A stretch of 20,000 nucleotides of DNA from Chara braunii (GCA_003427395.1 BFEA01001226.1:1-20000), one strand, 5' to 3'; shown: positions 7,211-17,454, numbered from the stretch's first letter. Made by a program: numbers and translations. Notes: generated by a model not told the origin, from the sequence alone.

Positions 7211-8264
7211 CTAGGCTACCATATATCCGATATGGAGACCTCCGGAAGATAGTCAGGGGTGAGTTGTCCAGGATCCCCGACAACAACGTTTTGGCCCAAA
7301 AAAAAAAAAAAAAAAAAACGTACAGAGGGGGTCTGTACACCACAAGGAACCCCCCAAAAATAGATTCAGACCATTCAGAGCAAAAACGAAAAGACATGGT
7401 AAAAAAGGCAGGAGGGGTGGGGGTTAATGAAGGGTCCGCTTCTACGTACGACGAGAAGGAGGAGGAAGAAGAAGGGGAGGAGGAGCAGGAGAAGGGGGAG
7501 GGTGACAAGGAGGAGGAGGAGGAAGAAGAAAAAGAAGAAGAAGAGGAAGAGGAATATGAGGAGAGGGCATAGGTGATGGACGAAGAGGAAGAGGAGGAAG
7601 AAAAATAAGAAGAAGACGAGAAGGTGGAGGAGGAAGAAGAAGAAGAGGAAGAGGAAGAAGAGAACGAGGAGGAAGAGGAGAGGGAGGACGCGAAAGTGGA
7701 GGAGGAGGAAAGGGTCGTGGCAATGGAGGACGAGTAGGAGGAGGAAAAAAAAAAAAAAAAGTAGGGGGAGGAGGAAGAGTGAGCCATGGCAATGGAGGAG
7801 GAGGAGCAGGAAAAGGAGTATGGTTTTTTTTTTCTTTATCGCAATCTTTTATGATTTTTTTTTTATATATACATTCAAATTGACTGAAAACTTGAGCATA
7901 ACTCACATTTGAAAGAACCCAAATCATTTTTTTTTTTTTTTTTAAAGTAAAAATATTTAATCTATAAAAAGGCAAAAAAAAAAAAAAACTCGAAAACATG
8001 ATATAGATACGTGGAAAGCATATTTTTTACACGAATGGTTTTTGGTGATTTTTTTTTTTATATATACTTGTCAAAATGTTGCAAACATTTATGGCCATAT
8101 ACCTTATTTGAACATGAATCCACATTACAAAATTTAAAAAATAAAATAAAATATTTATATATTTTTATGCAGATTCAAACAGAGGGATCTAGTCGGACTT
8201 TTGGCCCAGTTGCTCGGGTCCCAGACGGTAAGGGGGGTCCCATACGTCCAAGCAGGTAACATAG
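7211..8264 (+). mobile_element. Polypurine-carrying DNA element, copy 1
   Basis: The ends CTAGGCTACC and, in reverse, CTATGTTACC agree at 8 of 10 positions. The flanking octamers TTGTAAAG (7203-7210) and TTGGAAAG (8265-8272) agree at 7 of 8. This 1,054-bp element matches 10984-12404 in order: a GTTGTCCAGGATCCCCGACA-like start, a GGTTAATGAAGGGTCCG block, a long G/A tract, a TTTT-CGCAATCTTTTATGATT block, and a terminal GGCCC...GTCCCAGACGG block ending CAGGTAAC. Frames rich in Glu on the plus strand and Ser on the minus strand come from the purine tract and are not genes. An 8-bp duplication suggests hAT-like mobilisation. Confidence 0.7.
7450..7815 (+). repeat. Polypurine (GAG/GAA)-rich tract
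   Basis: About 365 bases that are almost entirely A and G on this strand, made of irregular GAGGAG and GAAGAA steps. The tract occupies the same place in the relative at 11234-11420. Such tracts can form triplex DNA. The poly-Glu and poly-Ser frames across it are artefacts. Confidence 0.9.
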
Positions 8265-8272
8265 TTGGAAAG

Positions 8273-8625
8273 TGTTTTTCTCCCCTAATAAATATGAAAT
8301 AATTATAATCGGCATGATTGAGAAGCTATAATTTATTGTAAGAACGACAAAATTAGACAAACTATGCCATAAAAAAATATGGATGTGACAAACTTTAAAA
8401 CATATCAATTCGATATGGTCACCCTATGAAATTACTACATAGAAATAAACTTTACAAGACAATAAAATTTTCAAACGAATGTGCATTTATGAAAGTCTGG
8501 TATCCGTATCACTTAGGCCAAAAATTTTATCACAAAAATGTACAATAGTGTCATTTAGGGTTGATATCGTTTGGCGTATGCTGTCATTTGGGCTTGACAT
8601 CATTGTTGTTAATAACTAAAATATT
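8273..8625. other. Unassigned AT-rich spacer
   Basis: No gene or repeat recognised between two well-bounded elements. The reading frames are short and low in complexity. Confidence 0.4.
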
Positions 8626-8633
8626 ATCGCAAA

Positions 8634-9398
8634 CAGGGTAACCGGCGTTCGGGACAGGTCGAACGCCCAAACCCGAACGCCCGAACGTATGGGACCCCTT
8701 GGGGATGCGTTCGACCGTTCGGGCCGAACGCGGACCCCCCCCCAAAAAAAAAAAACAAACACAAAGTCATCAAAAAAATCTGAAAAAAATATATGTTATG
8801 GAGAAAAATAAATTAATAAAGATTTGTCGGAGCATTACATCCGAATTCCTTACCAAATTTGAAATATAAATGAAATACGGAAAACAAATACTAATAATAA
8901 AAATAAAAAAATAAAAAGAGAAATAAATTTAGTGAGTGCGCGAGCATGTTTTCGACACCGCTATCTCTGGCGATTTTTCTTTTTTTTTTTGGCATAGCTA
9001 AATGCCCTAAAAATTTACAGATGTGTACTTCACATAATACAAAACCCACTAAAAAAGTTTTAAAAAATAATAAAATTGTTTAGACCCCGAACTAAAGTGA
9101 AAACAAAAAGCAAAAAGTGAAAAAATATGTGGGCGAGCACGTTTTGACACCGCCATTTTTGACGATTTTTTATTTTTATTTGGCTAAGCCAAATGACTTG
9201 AAAATTTACAAGCATGTACGTCAAGTCATAGAGACCTCACAAAAAAACATTCAGAAAAAAAAACATTAGTTTTAGGCCCCGAAATAAGTTTTGGCGGGGG
9301 CCGAACGCCGTGGGGTTCGGACCCCATACGGGACCCTGAACGCCCGTACGTACGGAGGTCTGCCCCGGGACCTCCGTACGTACGGGTTGGTGACCCTG
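8634..9398 (+). mobile_element. CAGGGT-ended hAT-like element, complete copy (765 bp)
   Basis: It starts CAGGGTAACCGG and ends GGTGACCCTG, giving an inverted terminus CAGGGTNACC. Perfect 8-bp duplications ATCGCAAA flank it (8626-8633 and 9399-9406). Both features fit hAT transposons. The order is: GTTCGGG-rich left end (8634-8740), the shared core in reverse (8768-8870), two copies of a GACACCGCCATTTTTGACGATTTT-like motif in tandem (8936-8985 and 9128-9172), then a right end with a perfect 18-bp hairpin. No transposase is encoded, so it would depend on an autonomous relative. It serves as the reference for the copies at 100-4760 and 17223-18606. Confidence 0.88.
9343..9386. repeat. Perfect 18-bp hairpin at the element's right end
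   Basis: The arms at 9343-9360 and 9369-9386 (CCCGTACGTACGGAGGTC and its reverse complement) surround an 8-nt loop. The same hairpin, slightly shorter, lies at 18568-18605. The ends are 12 bp from the element terminus. Confidence 0.95.
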
Positions 9399-9406
9399 AT
9401 CGCAAA

Positions 9407-9824
9407 TATATTCATTAAAATCATTCATGTTAAAATCTTATCGTGGAGATCACAGAGTCATAGGTTGATTTTCGAAATGACAGTTTTTCATTGCTTCCCT
9501 CTAAGGTGACCATTTCATTCCACAAATTAGGTTATAATATATTATAGAGGACTAATTCACCTTGATGATGGAGACTTATTTCTATAATCTTAAAATAATA
9601 TTATCTCACTATGGTTCAAAGTGAAACGTATCCACGCTCCTTGAATCAAACTAATCACACATATTCTTCCAATAATGTTTTTTCGTAGATTTCTAAGTTC
9701 TTCATCAACTTAAACTATTGTTTGTTAGACGCATTGGTATTTTTAAAGAGTTGTTAGTAGGAATGATGACAAATTTAATGTTTGCCTTAACACTATCTTA
9801 ATTTTTTTTTTCAACAAAGTGTAA
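9407..9824. other. Unassigned AT-rich stretch
   Basis: No coding, RNA or repeat signal recognised. A run of T at 9802-9811 precedes a possible splice acceptor described in the next entry. Confidence 0.35.
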
Positions 9825-9827
9825 CAG

Positions 9828-9995
9828 CATATAAGAAGTTTCGATGTTATCGATGAGACCAAACAAGAAGAGTGGCGATATGTGGTACACGAAGGAGACG
9901 ACCGCATTGAGAGAGAAATCCATACCCTCCATCTTGGGCCGATTGAGTCCGAGCCAGCTAGCAGAGTCTTCCTAAAGAACAAAAATTATTTTTGA
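9828..9995 (+). CDS. Possible terminal exon, unknown protein (tentative)
   Basis: A frame of about 55 codons is open from 9825 to TGA 9993-9995, with segments such as FDVIDETKQEEWRYVV and IEREIHTLHLGPIE. It stands out because base composition here is balanced while both sides are AT-rich. A T-tract and TAACAG at 9801-9827 could be a 3' splice site. I do not recognise the protein, and a frame this short can arise by chance. The overlapping minus-strand frame at 9743-9982 looks less protein-like. Confidence 0.2.
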   Translation, partial: HIRSFDVIDETKQEEWRYVVHEGDDRIEREIHTLHLGPIESEPASRVFLKNKNYF

Positions 9996-10983
9996 AAAGG
10001 ATCCACAATGTTGTTGGAATGAACCATTGTTCTGTTTGCAATGGATTCGTGTTCGATCCTAAACGACACACCACAACTTTATAGGGGAGGAGTAGGGCAC
10101 GCAGGGATAAAAAATCAGGAAGAAGGTTGTAAATCAAGTGTGGTGAACGAGTGAAATTAATATGGATGTGCGTCGCTCTTGCCAAGTGAGGAAAGGAGAC
10201 CGGAAAAGAGAAGAAGAGACTCAAATGTAAGGAAGGGGAATAAACAATAAGTAATAACATGCGAAGGGTATGTGAGAAGGAGGTTGAGAGATAAGTAAGA
10301 GGTTAAGTGATGAAAAAAAAAAAGTCACAAACTGGTCCACCAAATTGTCAGACTTGTGAGCTTAAGAGTAGATGTGCTGAGTAAGGGCGAGTATTCACAT
10401 CATTGTCCACCAAAGAAAAATATTATTTGATAAGCTGCCTAACCAGTTGAAATAATGATTAAAATTGTACTCGAATTTTTGATTGATTCAATGTAGTATA
10501 AAAATGCAAGTGATAAGGTTTAATTTGGTAGAATTTGAATGTACTTATTAATGTAGACATTCGTGAGACTATTGGTAATAAAATATTGCTCATCATATTT
10601 TATAGTTTTTAGAGCAACAAAAATACTAAAAAGGAATTGGAGAAAATCAAAATCATATAGGTCTCACCAATGCAATGCAAACACATATTATCAAATAAAA
10701 TGAAATACTTGTTGCGTTAGGGGTAATGAAGTGTCAATTTATGGGTGGTAGCGTAAGGTCTGTTTCACGAGAAAAGTTAGTATGTTTAATTGAAAAATTC
10801 AATGCAGTATGTTTGGGGTTAAAAAATCTAGGAGTCTATGAGGGAAGGTGAAAAGACAAATTAGTTATCAAGCCTTGCCACAGTACTTCCGAAATGAAAA
10901 CAAATCATGTGCATGTTATCACCGAAAGTAACACGATGCATTTGTTAGTAACGTATACATTTTGTCACTTATTAAGAAAAATG
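9996..10983. other. Unassigned region
   Basis: Moderately AT-rich, purine-biased around 10085-10330. No frame, RNA or transposon ends found. The minus-strand frame at 9958-10260 is the complement of the purine-biased stretch and resembles no known protein. Confidence 0.4.
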
Positions 10984-11309
10984 CTAGACTGCTAGTCGTT
11001 CAATAAGAAGATGCCTCCACGAATGTTTGTGGGAACAAGTCAAGGAGTTGTCCATAATCCCGGACAATATTTTTTTAACCCCAAAAACAAACAAACACAG
11101 AAAAAAAAAACGGGGGGAGGGGGGGTTATGAGCACCTGTAGAGGACCAGTCAGGCTATTATGAGCAAAAATGAAAAAAAAGAATAAAAAGGGGGCGAGGG
11201 GTTGGGGTTAATCGAGGGTCCGTTGCTACACACGATGAGGAGGAAGAAGAAGACGAAGGGGAGGAAGAAGAGGAGGAGGAAGAGGGAGAGAAAGAGGAGA
11301 AATAGGTCG

Positions 11310-11790
11310 TGGTGATGGAAGAGGACAAGGAGGAGGAGGAGGAAAAAAAGGAAGAATAGTAAGAGGAGGAGGAGGAGGAGGAAAAAAAGGAAGAATAGTA
11401 AGAGGAGGAGGAGGAGGAGGGTTTTTTTTTTTCCACTGCGATCTTTGATTGTTTTTCTTTTATTTTTGACAAATTCTAATTGGTTGAGAACTTGTAATGG
11501 TATACCTCACTTCTAGAAACACCAACAGGATTTTTTTTTTTTAATAAAATAAAAAATTTCAATTGATGGAAGAGGAGGAGGAGGACGAGGAGGAAAAAGA
11601 GGAAGAATAGTAAGGGGAGGAGGAGGAGGAGGTTTTTTTTTTTTCCACTGCAATCTTTGATTATTTTTCTTTTATTTTTGACAAATTCTAATTGACCGAG
11701 AAGTTATAATGGTAAACCTCACTTCTAGAAAAAACAACAGGAGTTTTTTTTGAAAAAGTAAAATAAAAAATTTCATCCCCAAAATAAAAA
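11310..11790 (+). repeat. Tandem duplication, period about 212 bp
   Basis: The segment with the end of the purine tract, a T-run, CCACTGCRATCTTTGATT and GACAAATTCTAATTG occurs twice, with CCACTGC at 11433 and 11645. A smaller 38-bp repeat (AAAAAAAGGAAGAATAGTAAG) is nested in the first copy at about 11343-11420. Confidence 0.85.
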
Positions 11791-11904
11791 GAAACAGGGA
11801 AAAAAAAAAAAAAAAAACCTTCAAAACATGAAATGGATACTTAGACAATATAGTTTTTACACTGCTATTTTTGAAGATTTTTAGTTTTTTTTTTTTTTTT
11901 TATG

Positions 11905-11912
11905 AAAATGAC
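11905..11912 (+). repeat. Target-site duplication AAAATGAC (left copy)
   Basis: It agrees with AAAATAAC at 12205-12212 at 7 of 8 positions. Confidence 0.6.
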
Positions 11913-12204
11913 AAAGGCTACTAGAGTGGTCTGGGTCCACTTGCCCTGCAGAGCTAAAAAAAATTAAAAAAATAAAAAATAATAAAATTTATTTTTTATT
12001 TAAATTTTTACTTAACTTTGGTACAAACTTTCGATGTGATCATGAGGCAAAAGTTGTTCAATTTATTTTTCTACATAACATAGTGTTTTTCGGGAGTTTT
12101 TTTTTTTTTTTTTTTTTTTTTTTGGTAGGGACCTTCCTTAGTCCTTGCATGGCCGGGCCGCCCAGGAAAAGAGGGTGACTCGGGCGGCCCGACTGGTAGC
12201 CTAG
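11913..12204 (+). mobile_element. TAGGCTA-family MITE, copy 2 (292 bp)
   Basis: The left end AAAGGCTACTAGAGTGG and the reversed right end CTAGGCTACCAGTCGGG form an inverted repeat. It carries the shared core (12016-12100), a long T-run and a GC-rich end with GGCCGGGCCGCCCAGG. It sits inside the element at 10984-12404; the sister element at 7211-8264 lacks it at the matching place (around 8070-8085), so that copy is the empty site. Confidence 0.7.
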
Positions 12205-12412
12205 AAAATAACGTAAAACATTATGGACATATGTCCTATCTGCAGATAAATCTTCAGATAAAATTTAAAAAGAAAATAAGAATATTTATATATTTTTATG
12301 TAGGTTCGCACAGAGGGCTCTGACCGGATATGTGGCTTGGTTGTCCGGGCCGACTTCTCGGTCATTCAGGGGGGGGGGGGCGAACGCTCGATCAGGTAAC
12401 ACAGGTTTAATG

Positions 12413-13800
12413 CACTCGTACTTTTGTCATTTTGACAGTAGTGTGACAAACCCATGATATAATTAGTTGAATGACTTATATCAGCATTTTCTACAAAAGA
12501 TGATCACAAGGACAAATAGTAATTGAAAGAATGTCAAAATAATTGTTGAAAGGTTCGTGGCTTTTAAGCATATGCCAATAATTTGAGCAAGGTTGGTTCC
12601 AATTGAATTCAGTGACATATTGATCATAGTGTTTGTGTCTCTTGTCATAAGCTCTCTTTGTGTAAAGAGTAAGTGAAGTTAGTTGGTGGGATTAGTAAGT
12701 AGTGTAATGTGAAAGTAGGATAACGAATTATAAAATTTTCCAGAATGAGGAATGTACAGATCTATTAAAACAAATGTGCGATAATGTATTTAACATGGTA
12801 TTATGGATGAAATTTTGGCGAACCATGCGATAGTCCAAATCTGTTTATTGGACATGTAACAAGTAGATTCATGTTGAATCCTGCTTTCTAATCACAATTC
12901 ATGTATAAGTCTAAATCTTTTAAGGAAAAAAATACACCAAATAATTTTAAGATTTTTATTGAAGTTTAAGCTTCACACATATATATTTTATAGAAATCCG
13001 TTTTTGAAGAGCGTTATCAAGGATGAACGTATCATAAATGTCAATACCTCCGCCCCCTTTGAAAAAAAAATGATTTCATAAATATTATACTCATGCTTTG
13101 CTTATCATTTAAGAAGAATGCAACACACATTTTAAAAATAAATAGGTAAAATGAGTGTTTTGTTGAAAACTTAGAGCGTTTATTTATCCATTGAATAACT
13201 AAGAATTCGGGGTCTATACCATTACGTGTTATAAAATTTTATCCCAGTTTTTTTAGTTATGTAAAAACAATTCTAGAAATATCGGTGCTATAGTCGTTTA
13301 CATAATTATTTCCTCTAGTTTGTATTGCAACGATACATTTAAATTGTGTTACATATGTAATTTACCTCTCGCTAACAACTCTCACTCAAACTATACGTTT
13401 TAATAATACTTGATTAATAAAGACAATAAGTTTAATAATAAAGCAAAAACAATGATGAAAGATAAAGTTTCACATAAATTATAAATGATGAAAATAAATT
13501 ATTAACATGCATAACTATTAGGAAAGAATAAATTACTTTTATCTCTGAAAAGTGAAACGCACTTCATAGAAAAGAAGGGTCAAATTTTCAATTGCACTAG
13601 AAATTCAAAGCCGAAAAAAATATTCGATCAAAATACAAAAAACATAAGACAAAAACTGTTGAAATGCGCAAATTAAAAAACTTGCAACAGTAATATTTAT
13701 TTAAATAAAAGCAAAGGAACATATATCATTTGTTAAAAGTAAAGTAAGAATTTTTTAAACATTAAACTTCAAATAAGAGAAATTTTGCTTCCTCATTAAT
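12413..13800. other. Long unassigned AT-rich region
   Basis: About 1.4 kb with no frame of note, no RNA and no transposon termini that I can pair. It may be old decayed repeat or true intergenic DNA. Confidence 0.4.
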
Positions 13801-14470
13801 ACCGTTGCGTAGCGATCCGCACGGCACCGCATATACATGCGACGGTTTGAATTCGTTATCATTCACTACTTGTACGGGAGGGGTACCATGCAATTTTATT
13901 TTATTTTATTAATATTTTTTTTATATGTCGGGCTGTTGATTAGTGTCCATGCACGCTATGTACCTTAAATTACCTGAAAAAACGAAGTTTTAAGGTCAAT
14001 TTCATGCATACAACGTGTATAACTTAAACCATCACTACCCTCTAGTGTTTAATGACTATATCCACTCTATTTTTCAGTTGGACATAACCCCCGTATAACT
14101 TTGTGTGTTTTCTGTTTTTCTCTTTCGAGTAAGTGTGTGTATTTGTTGGCGTGTGTATGTGGTTGTTGACGTGTGTGTGTGTACTCCTTCCGAGCATACA
14201 TGCACATAGATATATTACTGTTGTGGTGATTTTTTTAATTTTTTTTTAACGAATTTTTTGTTTTTTTGTTTTTTGTTTCGTATTTTAATAAAAAATTAGT
14301 AATGATGCTTCGACAAATATTGCTTTTCTGCCAATGTTGCATAAAATATATTTTTTCTTCAATTGTTTTTTTTTTCCATTTTTTACGGGGTTCCATATGT
14401 AAAATATTCATACGTTATGTATGAAAAGACCCCGTATGTGTACGTGCGACATCATTACTCTTGGCGAAAA
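13801..14470. other. Probable old element with a divergent shared core
   Basis: A GC-richer block at 13803-13850 (GTTGCGTAGCGATCCGCACG) and another at 14384-14450 (ACGGGGTTCC...ACCCCGTATG, an inverted pair) bracket a segment whose middle (about 14300-14385, GTAATGATGCTTCGACAAATATTGC and GCATAAAATATATTTTTT) resembles the core found in the other elements. Ends and target duplication could not be found, so this is only suggestive. Confidence 0.35.
14131..14192. repeat. Imperfect GT-rich microsatellite
   Basis: Interrupted GTGTGT runs with GTTGRCGTGTGTGT repeated twice (14150 and 14167). Confidence 0.75.
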
Positions 14471-14826
14471 TTTATCATAGACATTTGTGTTATTCCCTTG
14501 AGTTGACTTTAACCTCTCTTTCAACGTCCCATTAGACGTGCTTACTAAGAATATTGTGTGAAAAATACATCACATTCACTTAAATGTAGATAGTGTATCA
14601 TCGCATGTATTCATTCTAATATATTTTTTATTTCTTTGGTCATTCTCTCATCACTAGGTTTTTAAGACTGAAAGTTCATCATAGTGGTCTCGTCACCTTG
14701 CTAAACCCTTTCCATTTCCTTGGAGCATTTCGAAGCTTTGACGATGTTCCTTATATACAAATCTACGTGCTCTACACAACAAAAAGGAAAGGGGGAGCAA
14801 AATGATCCTAATGATAAAACGTATGA
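14471..14826. other. Unassigned region
   Basis: No gene or repeat recognised before the direct-repeat array. Confidence 0.4.
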
Positions 14827-15870
14827 CACTATGTAATGAGGAAAAACAAGCTTAGTTTGTAACTTAGTAGTGAGAACGAACGAGCGAGTAAAGGAGGAAA
14901 AATGTCAAATGAAAGAAAAGAAAAGTTTGAAAGAAATACTTCAAGGTTGATGTAATAAGATTTTCATTGATTTCCCCTCACATTGATCCATCAGTAATCA
15001 ATCAAGGTTGAAGAGCAAAGGATGAAACAAAGTTTTGCGGTAAAATACAAAGGGATTAGAGAGGGAAGGAGATGGAGGGGGAAATAAAGTGGCACACATA
15101 TAAAAAAAGTAAAAGGGAGAATCCGAATAATTGGTAGAAAGATATAAAAAATAGGTGAAATTATAAATGAGAGATTTTTGTTTGAATGCAAAAAATAATA
15201 AGTCAGGAAAAAAACAATGAGAAAAAAAAAACGTTGATATTATGTAACGAGAAAAAACAAGCTTAGTAGTAACTTAGTAGTGAGAACGAACGAGCGAGTA
15301 AAGGAGGAGAAAAGTAAAACGGGAGAGAGAAAATGTTTGAAAGAAATACTTGTTTAAATAACGTAATGGGGGTTTCATTAATTTCCCCTCACATTGATCC
15401 AATCAGTAATCAATCAAGGTTGAAGAGCAAAGGAGGGAACAAGGGTTTGCGGTAAAAGACAAAGTGGAAAAACAAGCTTAGTTAGTAACTTAGCAGTGAA
15501 AACGAACAAATGAGTAAGGAAGGAAAAATGTAAAACAAGAGAGAGAAAAGGTTTGAAACACTATGTAACGAGGAAAAACAAGCTTAGTTAGTAACTTGGT
15601 GGTGAGAACGAATGAGCGAGTAAACGAGGAAAAAGGTAAAACGGGGGAGAGAAAAGGTTTGAAAGAAATACTCATTTAAATAACGTAATAAGGATTTCAT
15701 TGATTTCCCCTCACATTGATGCAATCAGTGATCAATCAAGGTTGAAGAGCAAAGGAGGGATGCGAATGATTGGTAGAAGGATAAAAAAATAGGTGAAAGT
15801 ATAGATGAAATATTTTTGCTTTATTGCAAAAAATAATACGTCAGGAAAAAAAAATGAGAAAAAAAAAACG
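14827..15870 (+). repeat. Array of four direct repeats with different truncations
   Basis: Four copies share GGAAAAACAAGCTTAG followed by TAACTTAGYRGTGARAACGAAYRARYGAGTAA. Their AAGCTT sites are at 14848, 15259, 15474 and 15580, so spacing falls 411, 215, 106. Copy A (about 14827-15236) is longest, B (15237-15465) lacks the last half, C (15466-15558) keeps only the first quarter, and D (15559-15870) restores most of the unit including the CATTGATCCAATCAGTAATCAATC block and the AAAAAATAATACGTCAGG tail. There is no coding capacity; minus-strand frames at 14991-15191 and 15490-15965 are by-products. Confidence 0.85.
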
Positions 15871-16563
15871 TTGACAAGCAAGGGAATCAGATGCCGCGAA
15901 TCATAACGCACGTATATGGTATAACAATCCCCACCCTTCATCATTTTCAAATAATTAAGATACACAGATATGCGAACCGAGTACTTTAAAAATGAGAGGT
16001 ATGAAACTAGAAAACTACTTGCTTATTTTCTTGCACGTAACCATAAACTGATAATCGGTCTTTGACTGTAGTGTGACTCGTGTGTCATTCCACTTATATT
16101 TGCCAGATGTAAACTATTATTCTATTTAAGGAGTAAAAAACTCATAAAAAATTCATGGTCAACACCAAGGTTCATCAAGATATGTTGAAATTCACTAAAG
16201 TTTCTCATTGTAATTTTTTTTCCTAATATTTTTCAAGGATTTATTTTATAACAACAGAAAAAAATCCTATAATAAAAATATCATTTCATAAAAAAAAATA
16301 ATTACAAAATTTATCATCACTGGAAACTTGAAAGCGAGGCCGAAGGATAATTTGAATATTAATACAAATATTTTTATAAATTTTCATTTCATCTTAAAAA
16401 TTATCATTCCACTTTTAAATTTTTCTTCAAAGAAAAGGGTATTCCTTCTTGTTTGAACTGCATGCTACAGATGGAATGAAAATCCAAATGAGTGAATGTT
16501 CTTTTTTTTTTTTTTTTTTTTACTATCATTTTATTATAAGGAGTTTTCATCATAAGTAAATCA
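15871..16563. other. Unassigned AT-rich region
   Basis: Nothing recognised apart from a T-run at 16503-16521. Confidence 0.4.
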
Positions 16564-16571
16564 ATCCATTC

Positions 16572-16830
16572 CTAGGTTACCTGATCGGATGTCCGGGACC
16601 CCCCTGACCGTCCGGGATTGTCCACTTGGACAACCGGTCGAACATCCTCCCTTGGCAGACTGTCCGAGCCCGAACGACAAAAAAAAAAAACAAAGTCCTC
16701 CAAAAAATCCGAAAAAAAACTAAGTTATGCAGAAACATAAAATAAACAACGTTTGCTTTGGGATGATATCGAAATTCGTCTTCAATTTCAAAATAAAAAA
16801 TAAAATTAAAAGCACGTTAATTTTTTATTT
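16572..16830. mobile_element. Partial DNA element with CTAGGTTACC end
   Basis: The left end CTAGGTTACCTGATCGGATG matches, in reverse, the right ends at 8245-8264 and 12380-12404. It is followed by a GC-rich block (TCCGGGACCCCCCTGACCG) and then the shared core in reverse (16690-16790: AAATCCGAAAAAAAACTAAGTTATGCAG, AACAACGTTTG). I could not find the other terminus or a matching octamer to ATCCATTC (16564-16571), so the right limit is approximate. Confidence 0.5.
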
Positions 16831-17214
16831 TTTTTTGCATTTAATTGCTAAAAATGAAACCAATCTTAATTGCAAGATATTTGTTATTGACATATTGTAT
16901 AATAAAATTTGATTAAGATATTTTATTAACTCATCCAGACTTTCATTCCATATTAAAAAATAGATGTAGATGAACGAAAAACTTATTTTTAGATGAAAAC
17001 TTCTTAAATAAAATTGAAAGTTTTATAATTGAGGGAATTTCAGAATGATAATTGTAAAATATGAAGGATTCTTTAAAATAAGATATCTTTTCGACTTTCA
17101 TTTCCTATGGGAATTTTTTTGTTGGATCTATACAAAACTTATTGCACATTTTTCGAGTTTATCTTAAAGAAATTACAGTCTCTCATTTCATTTTATATGA
17201 CATGAAGATTTGAC
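16831..17214. other. Unassigned AT-rich region
   Basis: No gene or repeat recognised; the plus-strand frame ending at 16912 is AT-rich chance sequence. Confidence 0.4.
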
Positions 17215-17446
17215 AACCCAAGCAGGGTAACCGGCGTTCAAGATGGACCGAACGCCTGAACCTGAACGCCCAAACATACTGGACCCCTTAAGGATGCGTT
17301 CAAACGTTTGAGCCGAACGCAAACTATATATAAATATATATAAATATTATAAAGAACAATAAAATAAACAACGTTTTTCTGAGCATTATATCCAAATTCC
17401 TTATCAAATTTAAAATAAAAATAAAAAATAAAAAATAAATTAATAA

Positions 17447-17454
17447 TAAAACTA
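17447..17454 (+). repeat. Target-site duplication TAAAACTA (left copy)
   Basis: An exact match to 17692-17699. Confidence 0.85.

Larger units (their letters stand above)
10984..12404 (+). mobile_element. Polypurine-carrying DNA element, copy 2 (with insert and duplication)
   Basis: It begins CTAGACTGC and ends GGTAACACAG, matching the copy at 7211-8264 over its whole length (GTTGTCC.TAATCCCGGACAA, TTATGAGCAAAAATG, GGTTAATCGAGGGTCCG, purine tract, terminal CAGGTAAC). The flanking octamers GAAAAATG and GTTTAATG agree at only 5 of 8, so the border is less certain. Differences from copy 1: a 212-bp-period tandem duplication of the purine-tract boundary, and a 292-bp MITE inserted at 11913-12204. 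The Ser-rich minus-strand frame at 11158-11472 is an artefact. Confidence 0.65.

Noticed and set aside
7180-7787. Long Glu-rich frame on plus and Ser-rich frame on minus strand
   Set aside because: Both arise from one G/A tract that lacks stop codons in several frames; no domain, and the tract is internal to a transposon.
7442-7999. 185-residue Pro-rich minus-strand frame
   Set aside because: The same purine tract read in another frame; composition is only Pro, Leu, Ser and Arg.
9743-9982. Minus-strand frame of 79 residues
   Set aside because: Cys/Ser/Leu-rich translation with no similarity I recognise; the plus-strand frame over the same bases looks more protein-like.
11158-11472. Ser-rich minus-strand frame of 104 residues
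   Set aside because: Artefact of the purine tract in the second element copy.
14991-15191. Hydrophobic minus-strand frame suggesting a membrane protein
   Set aside because: The AT-rich repeat unit translated in reverse gives Phe, Ile and Leu by composition; it lies inside a tandem array.
14827-15870. CRISPR-like array
   Set aside because: The units are long, of unequal length and differ by truncation; no short repeats with uniform spacers, and the genome is eukaryotic.
16564-16980. Right border of the element at 16572
   Set aside because: ATTC-like octamers near 16945 resemble the left flank but do not adjoin any terminus matching CTAGGTTACC, so no border is claimed.
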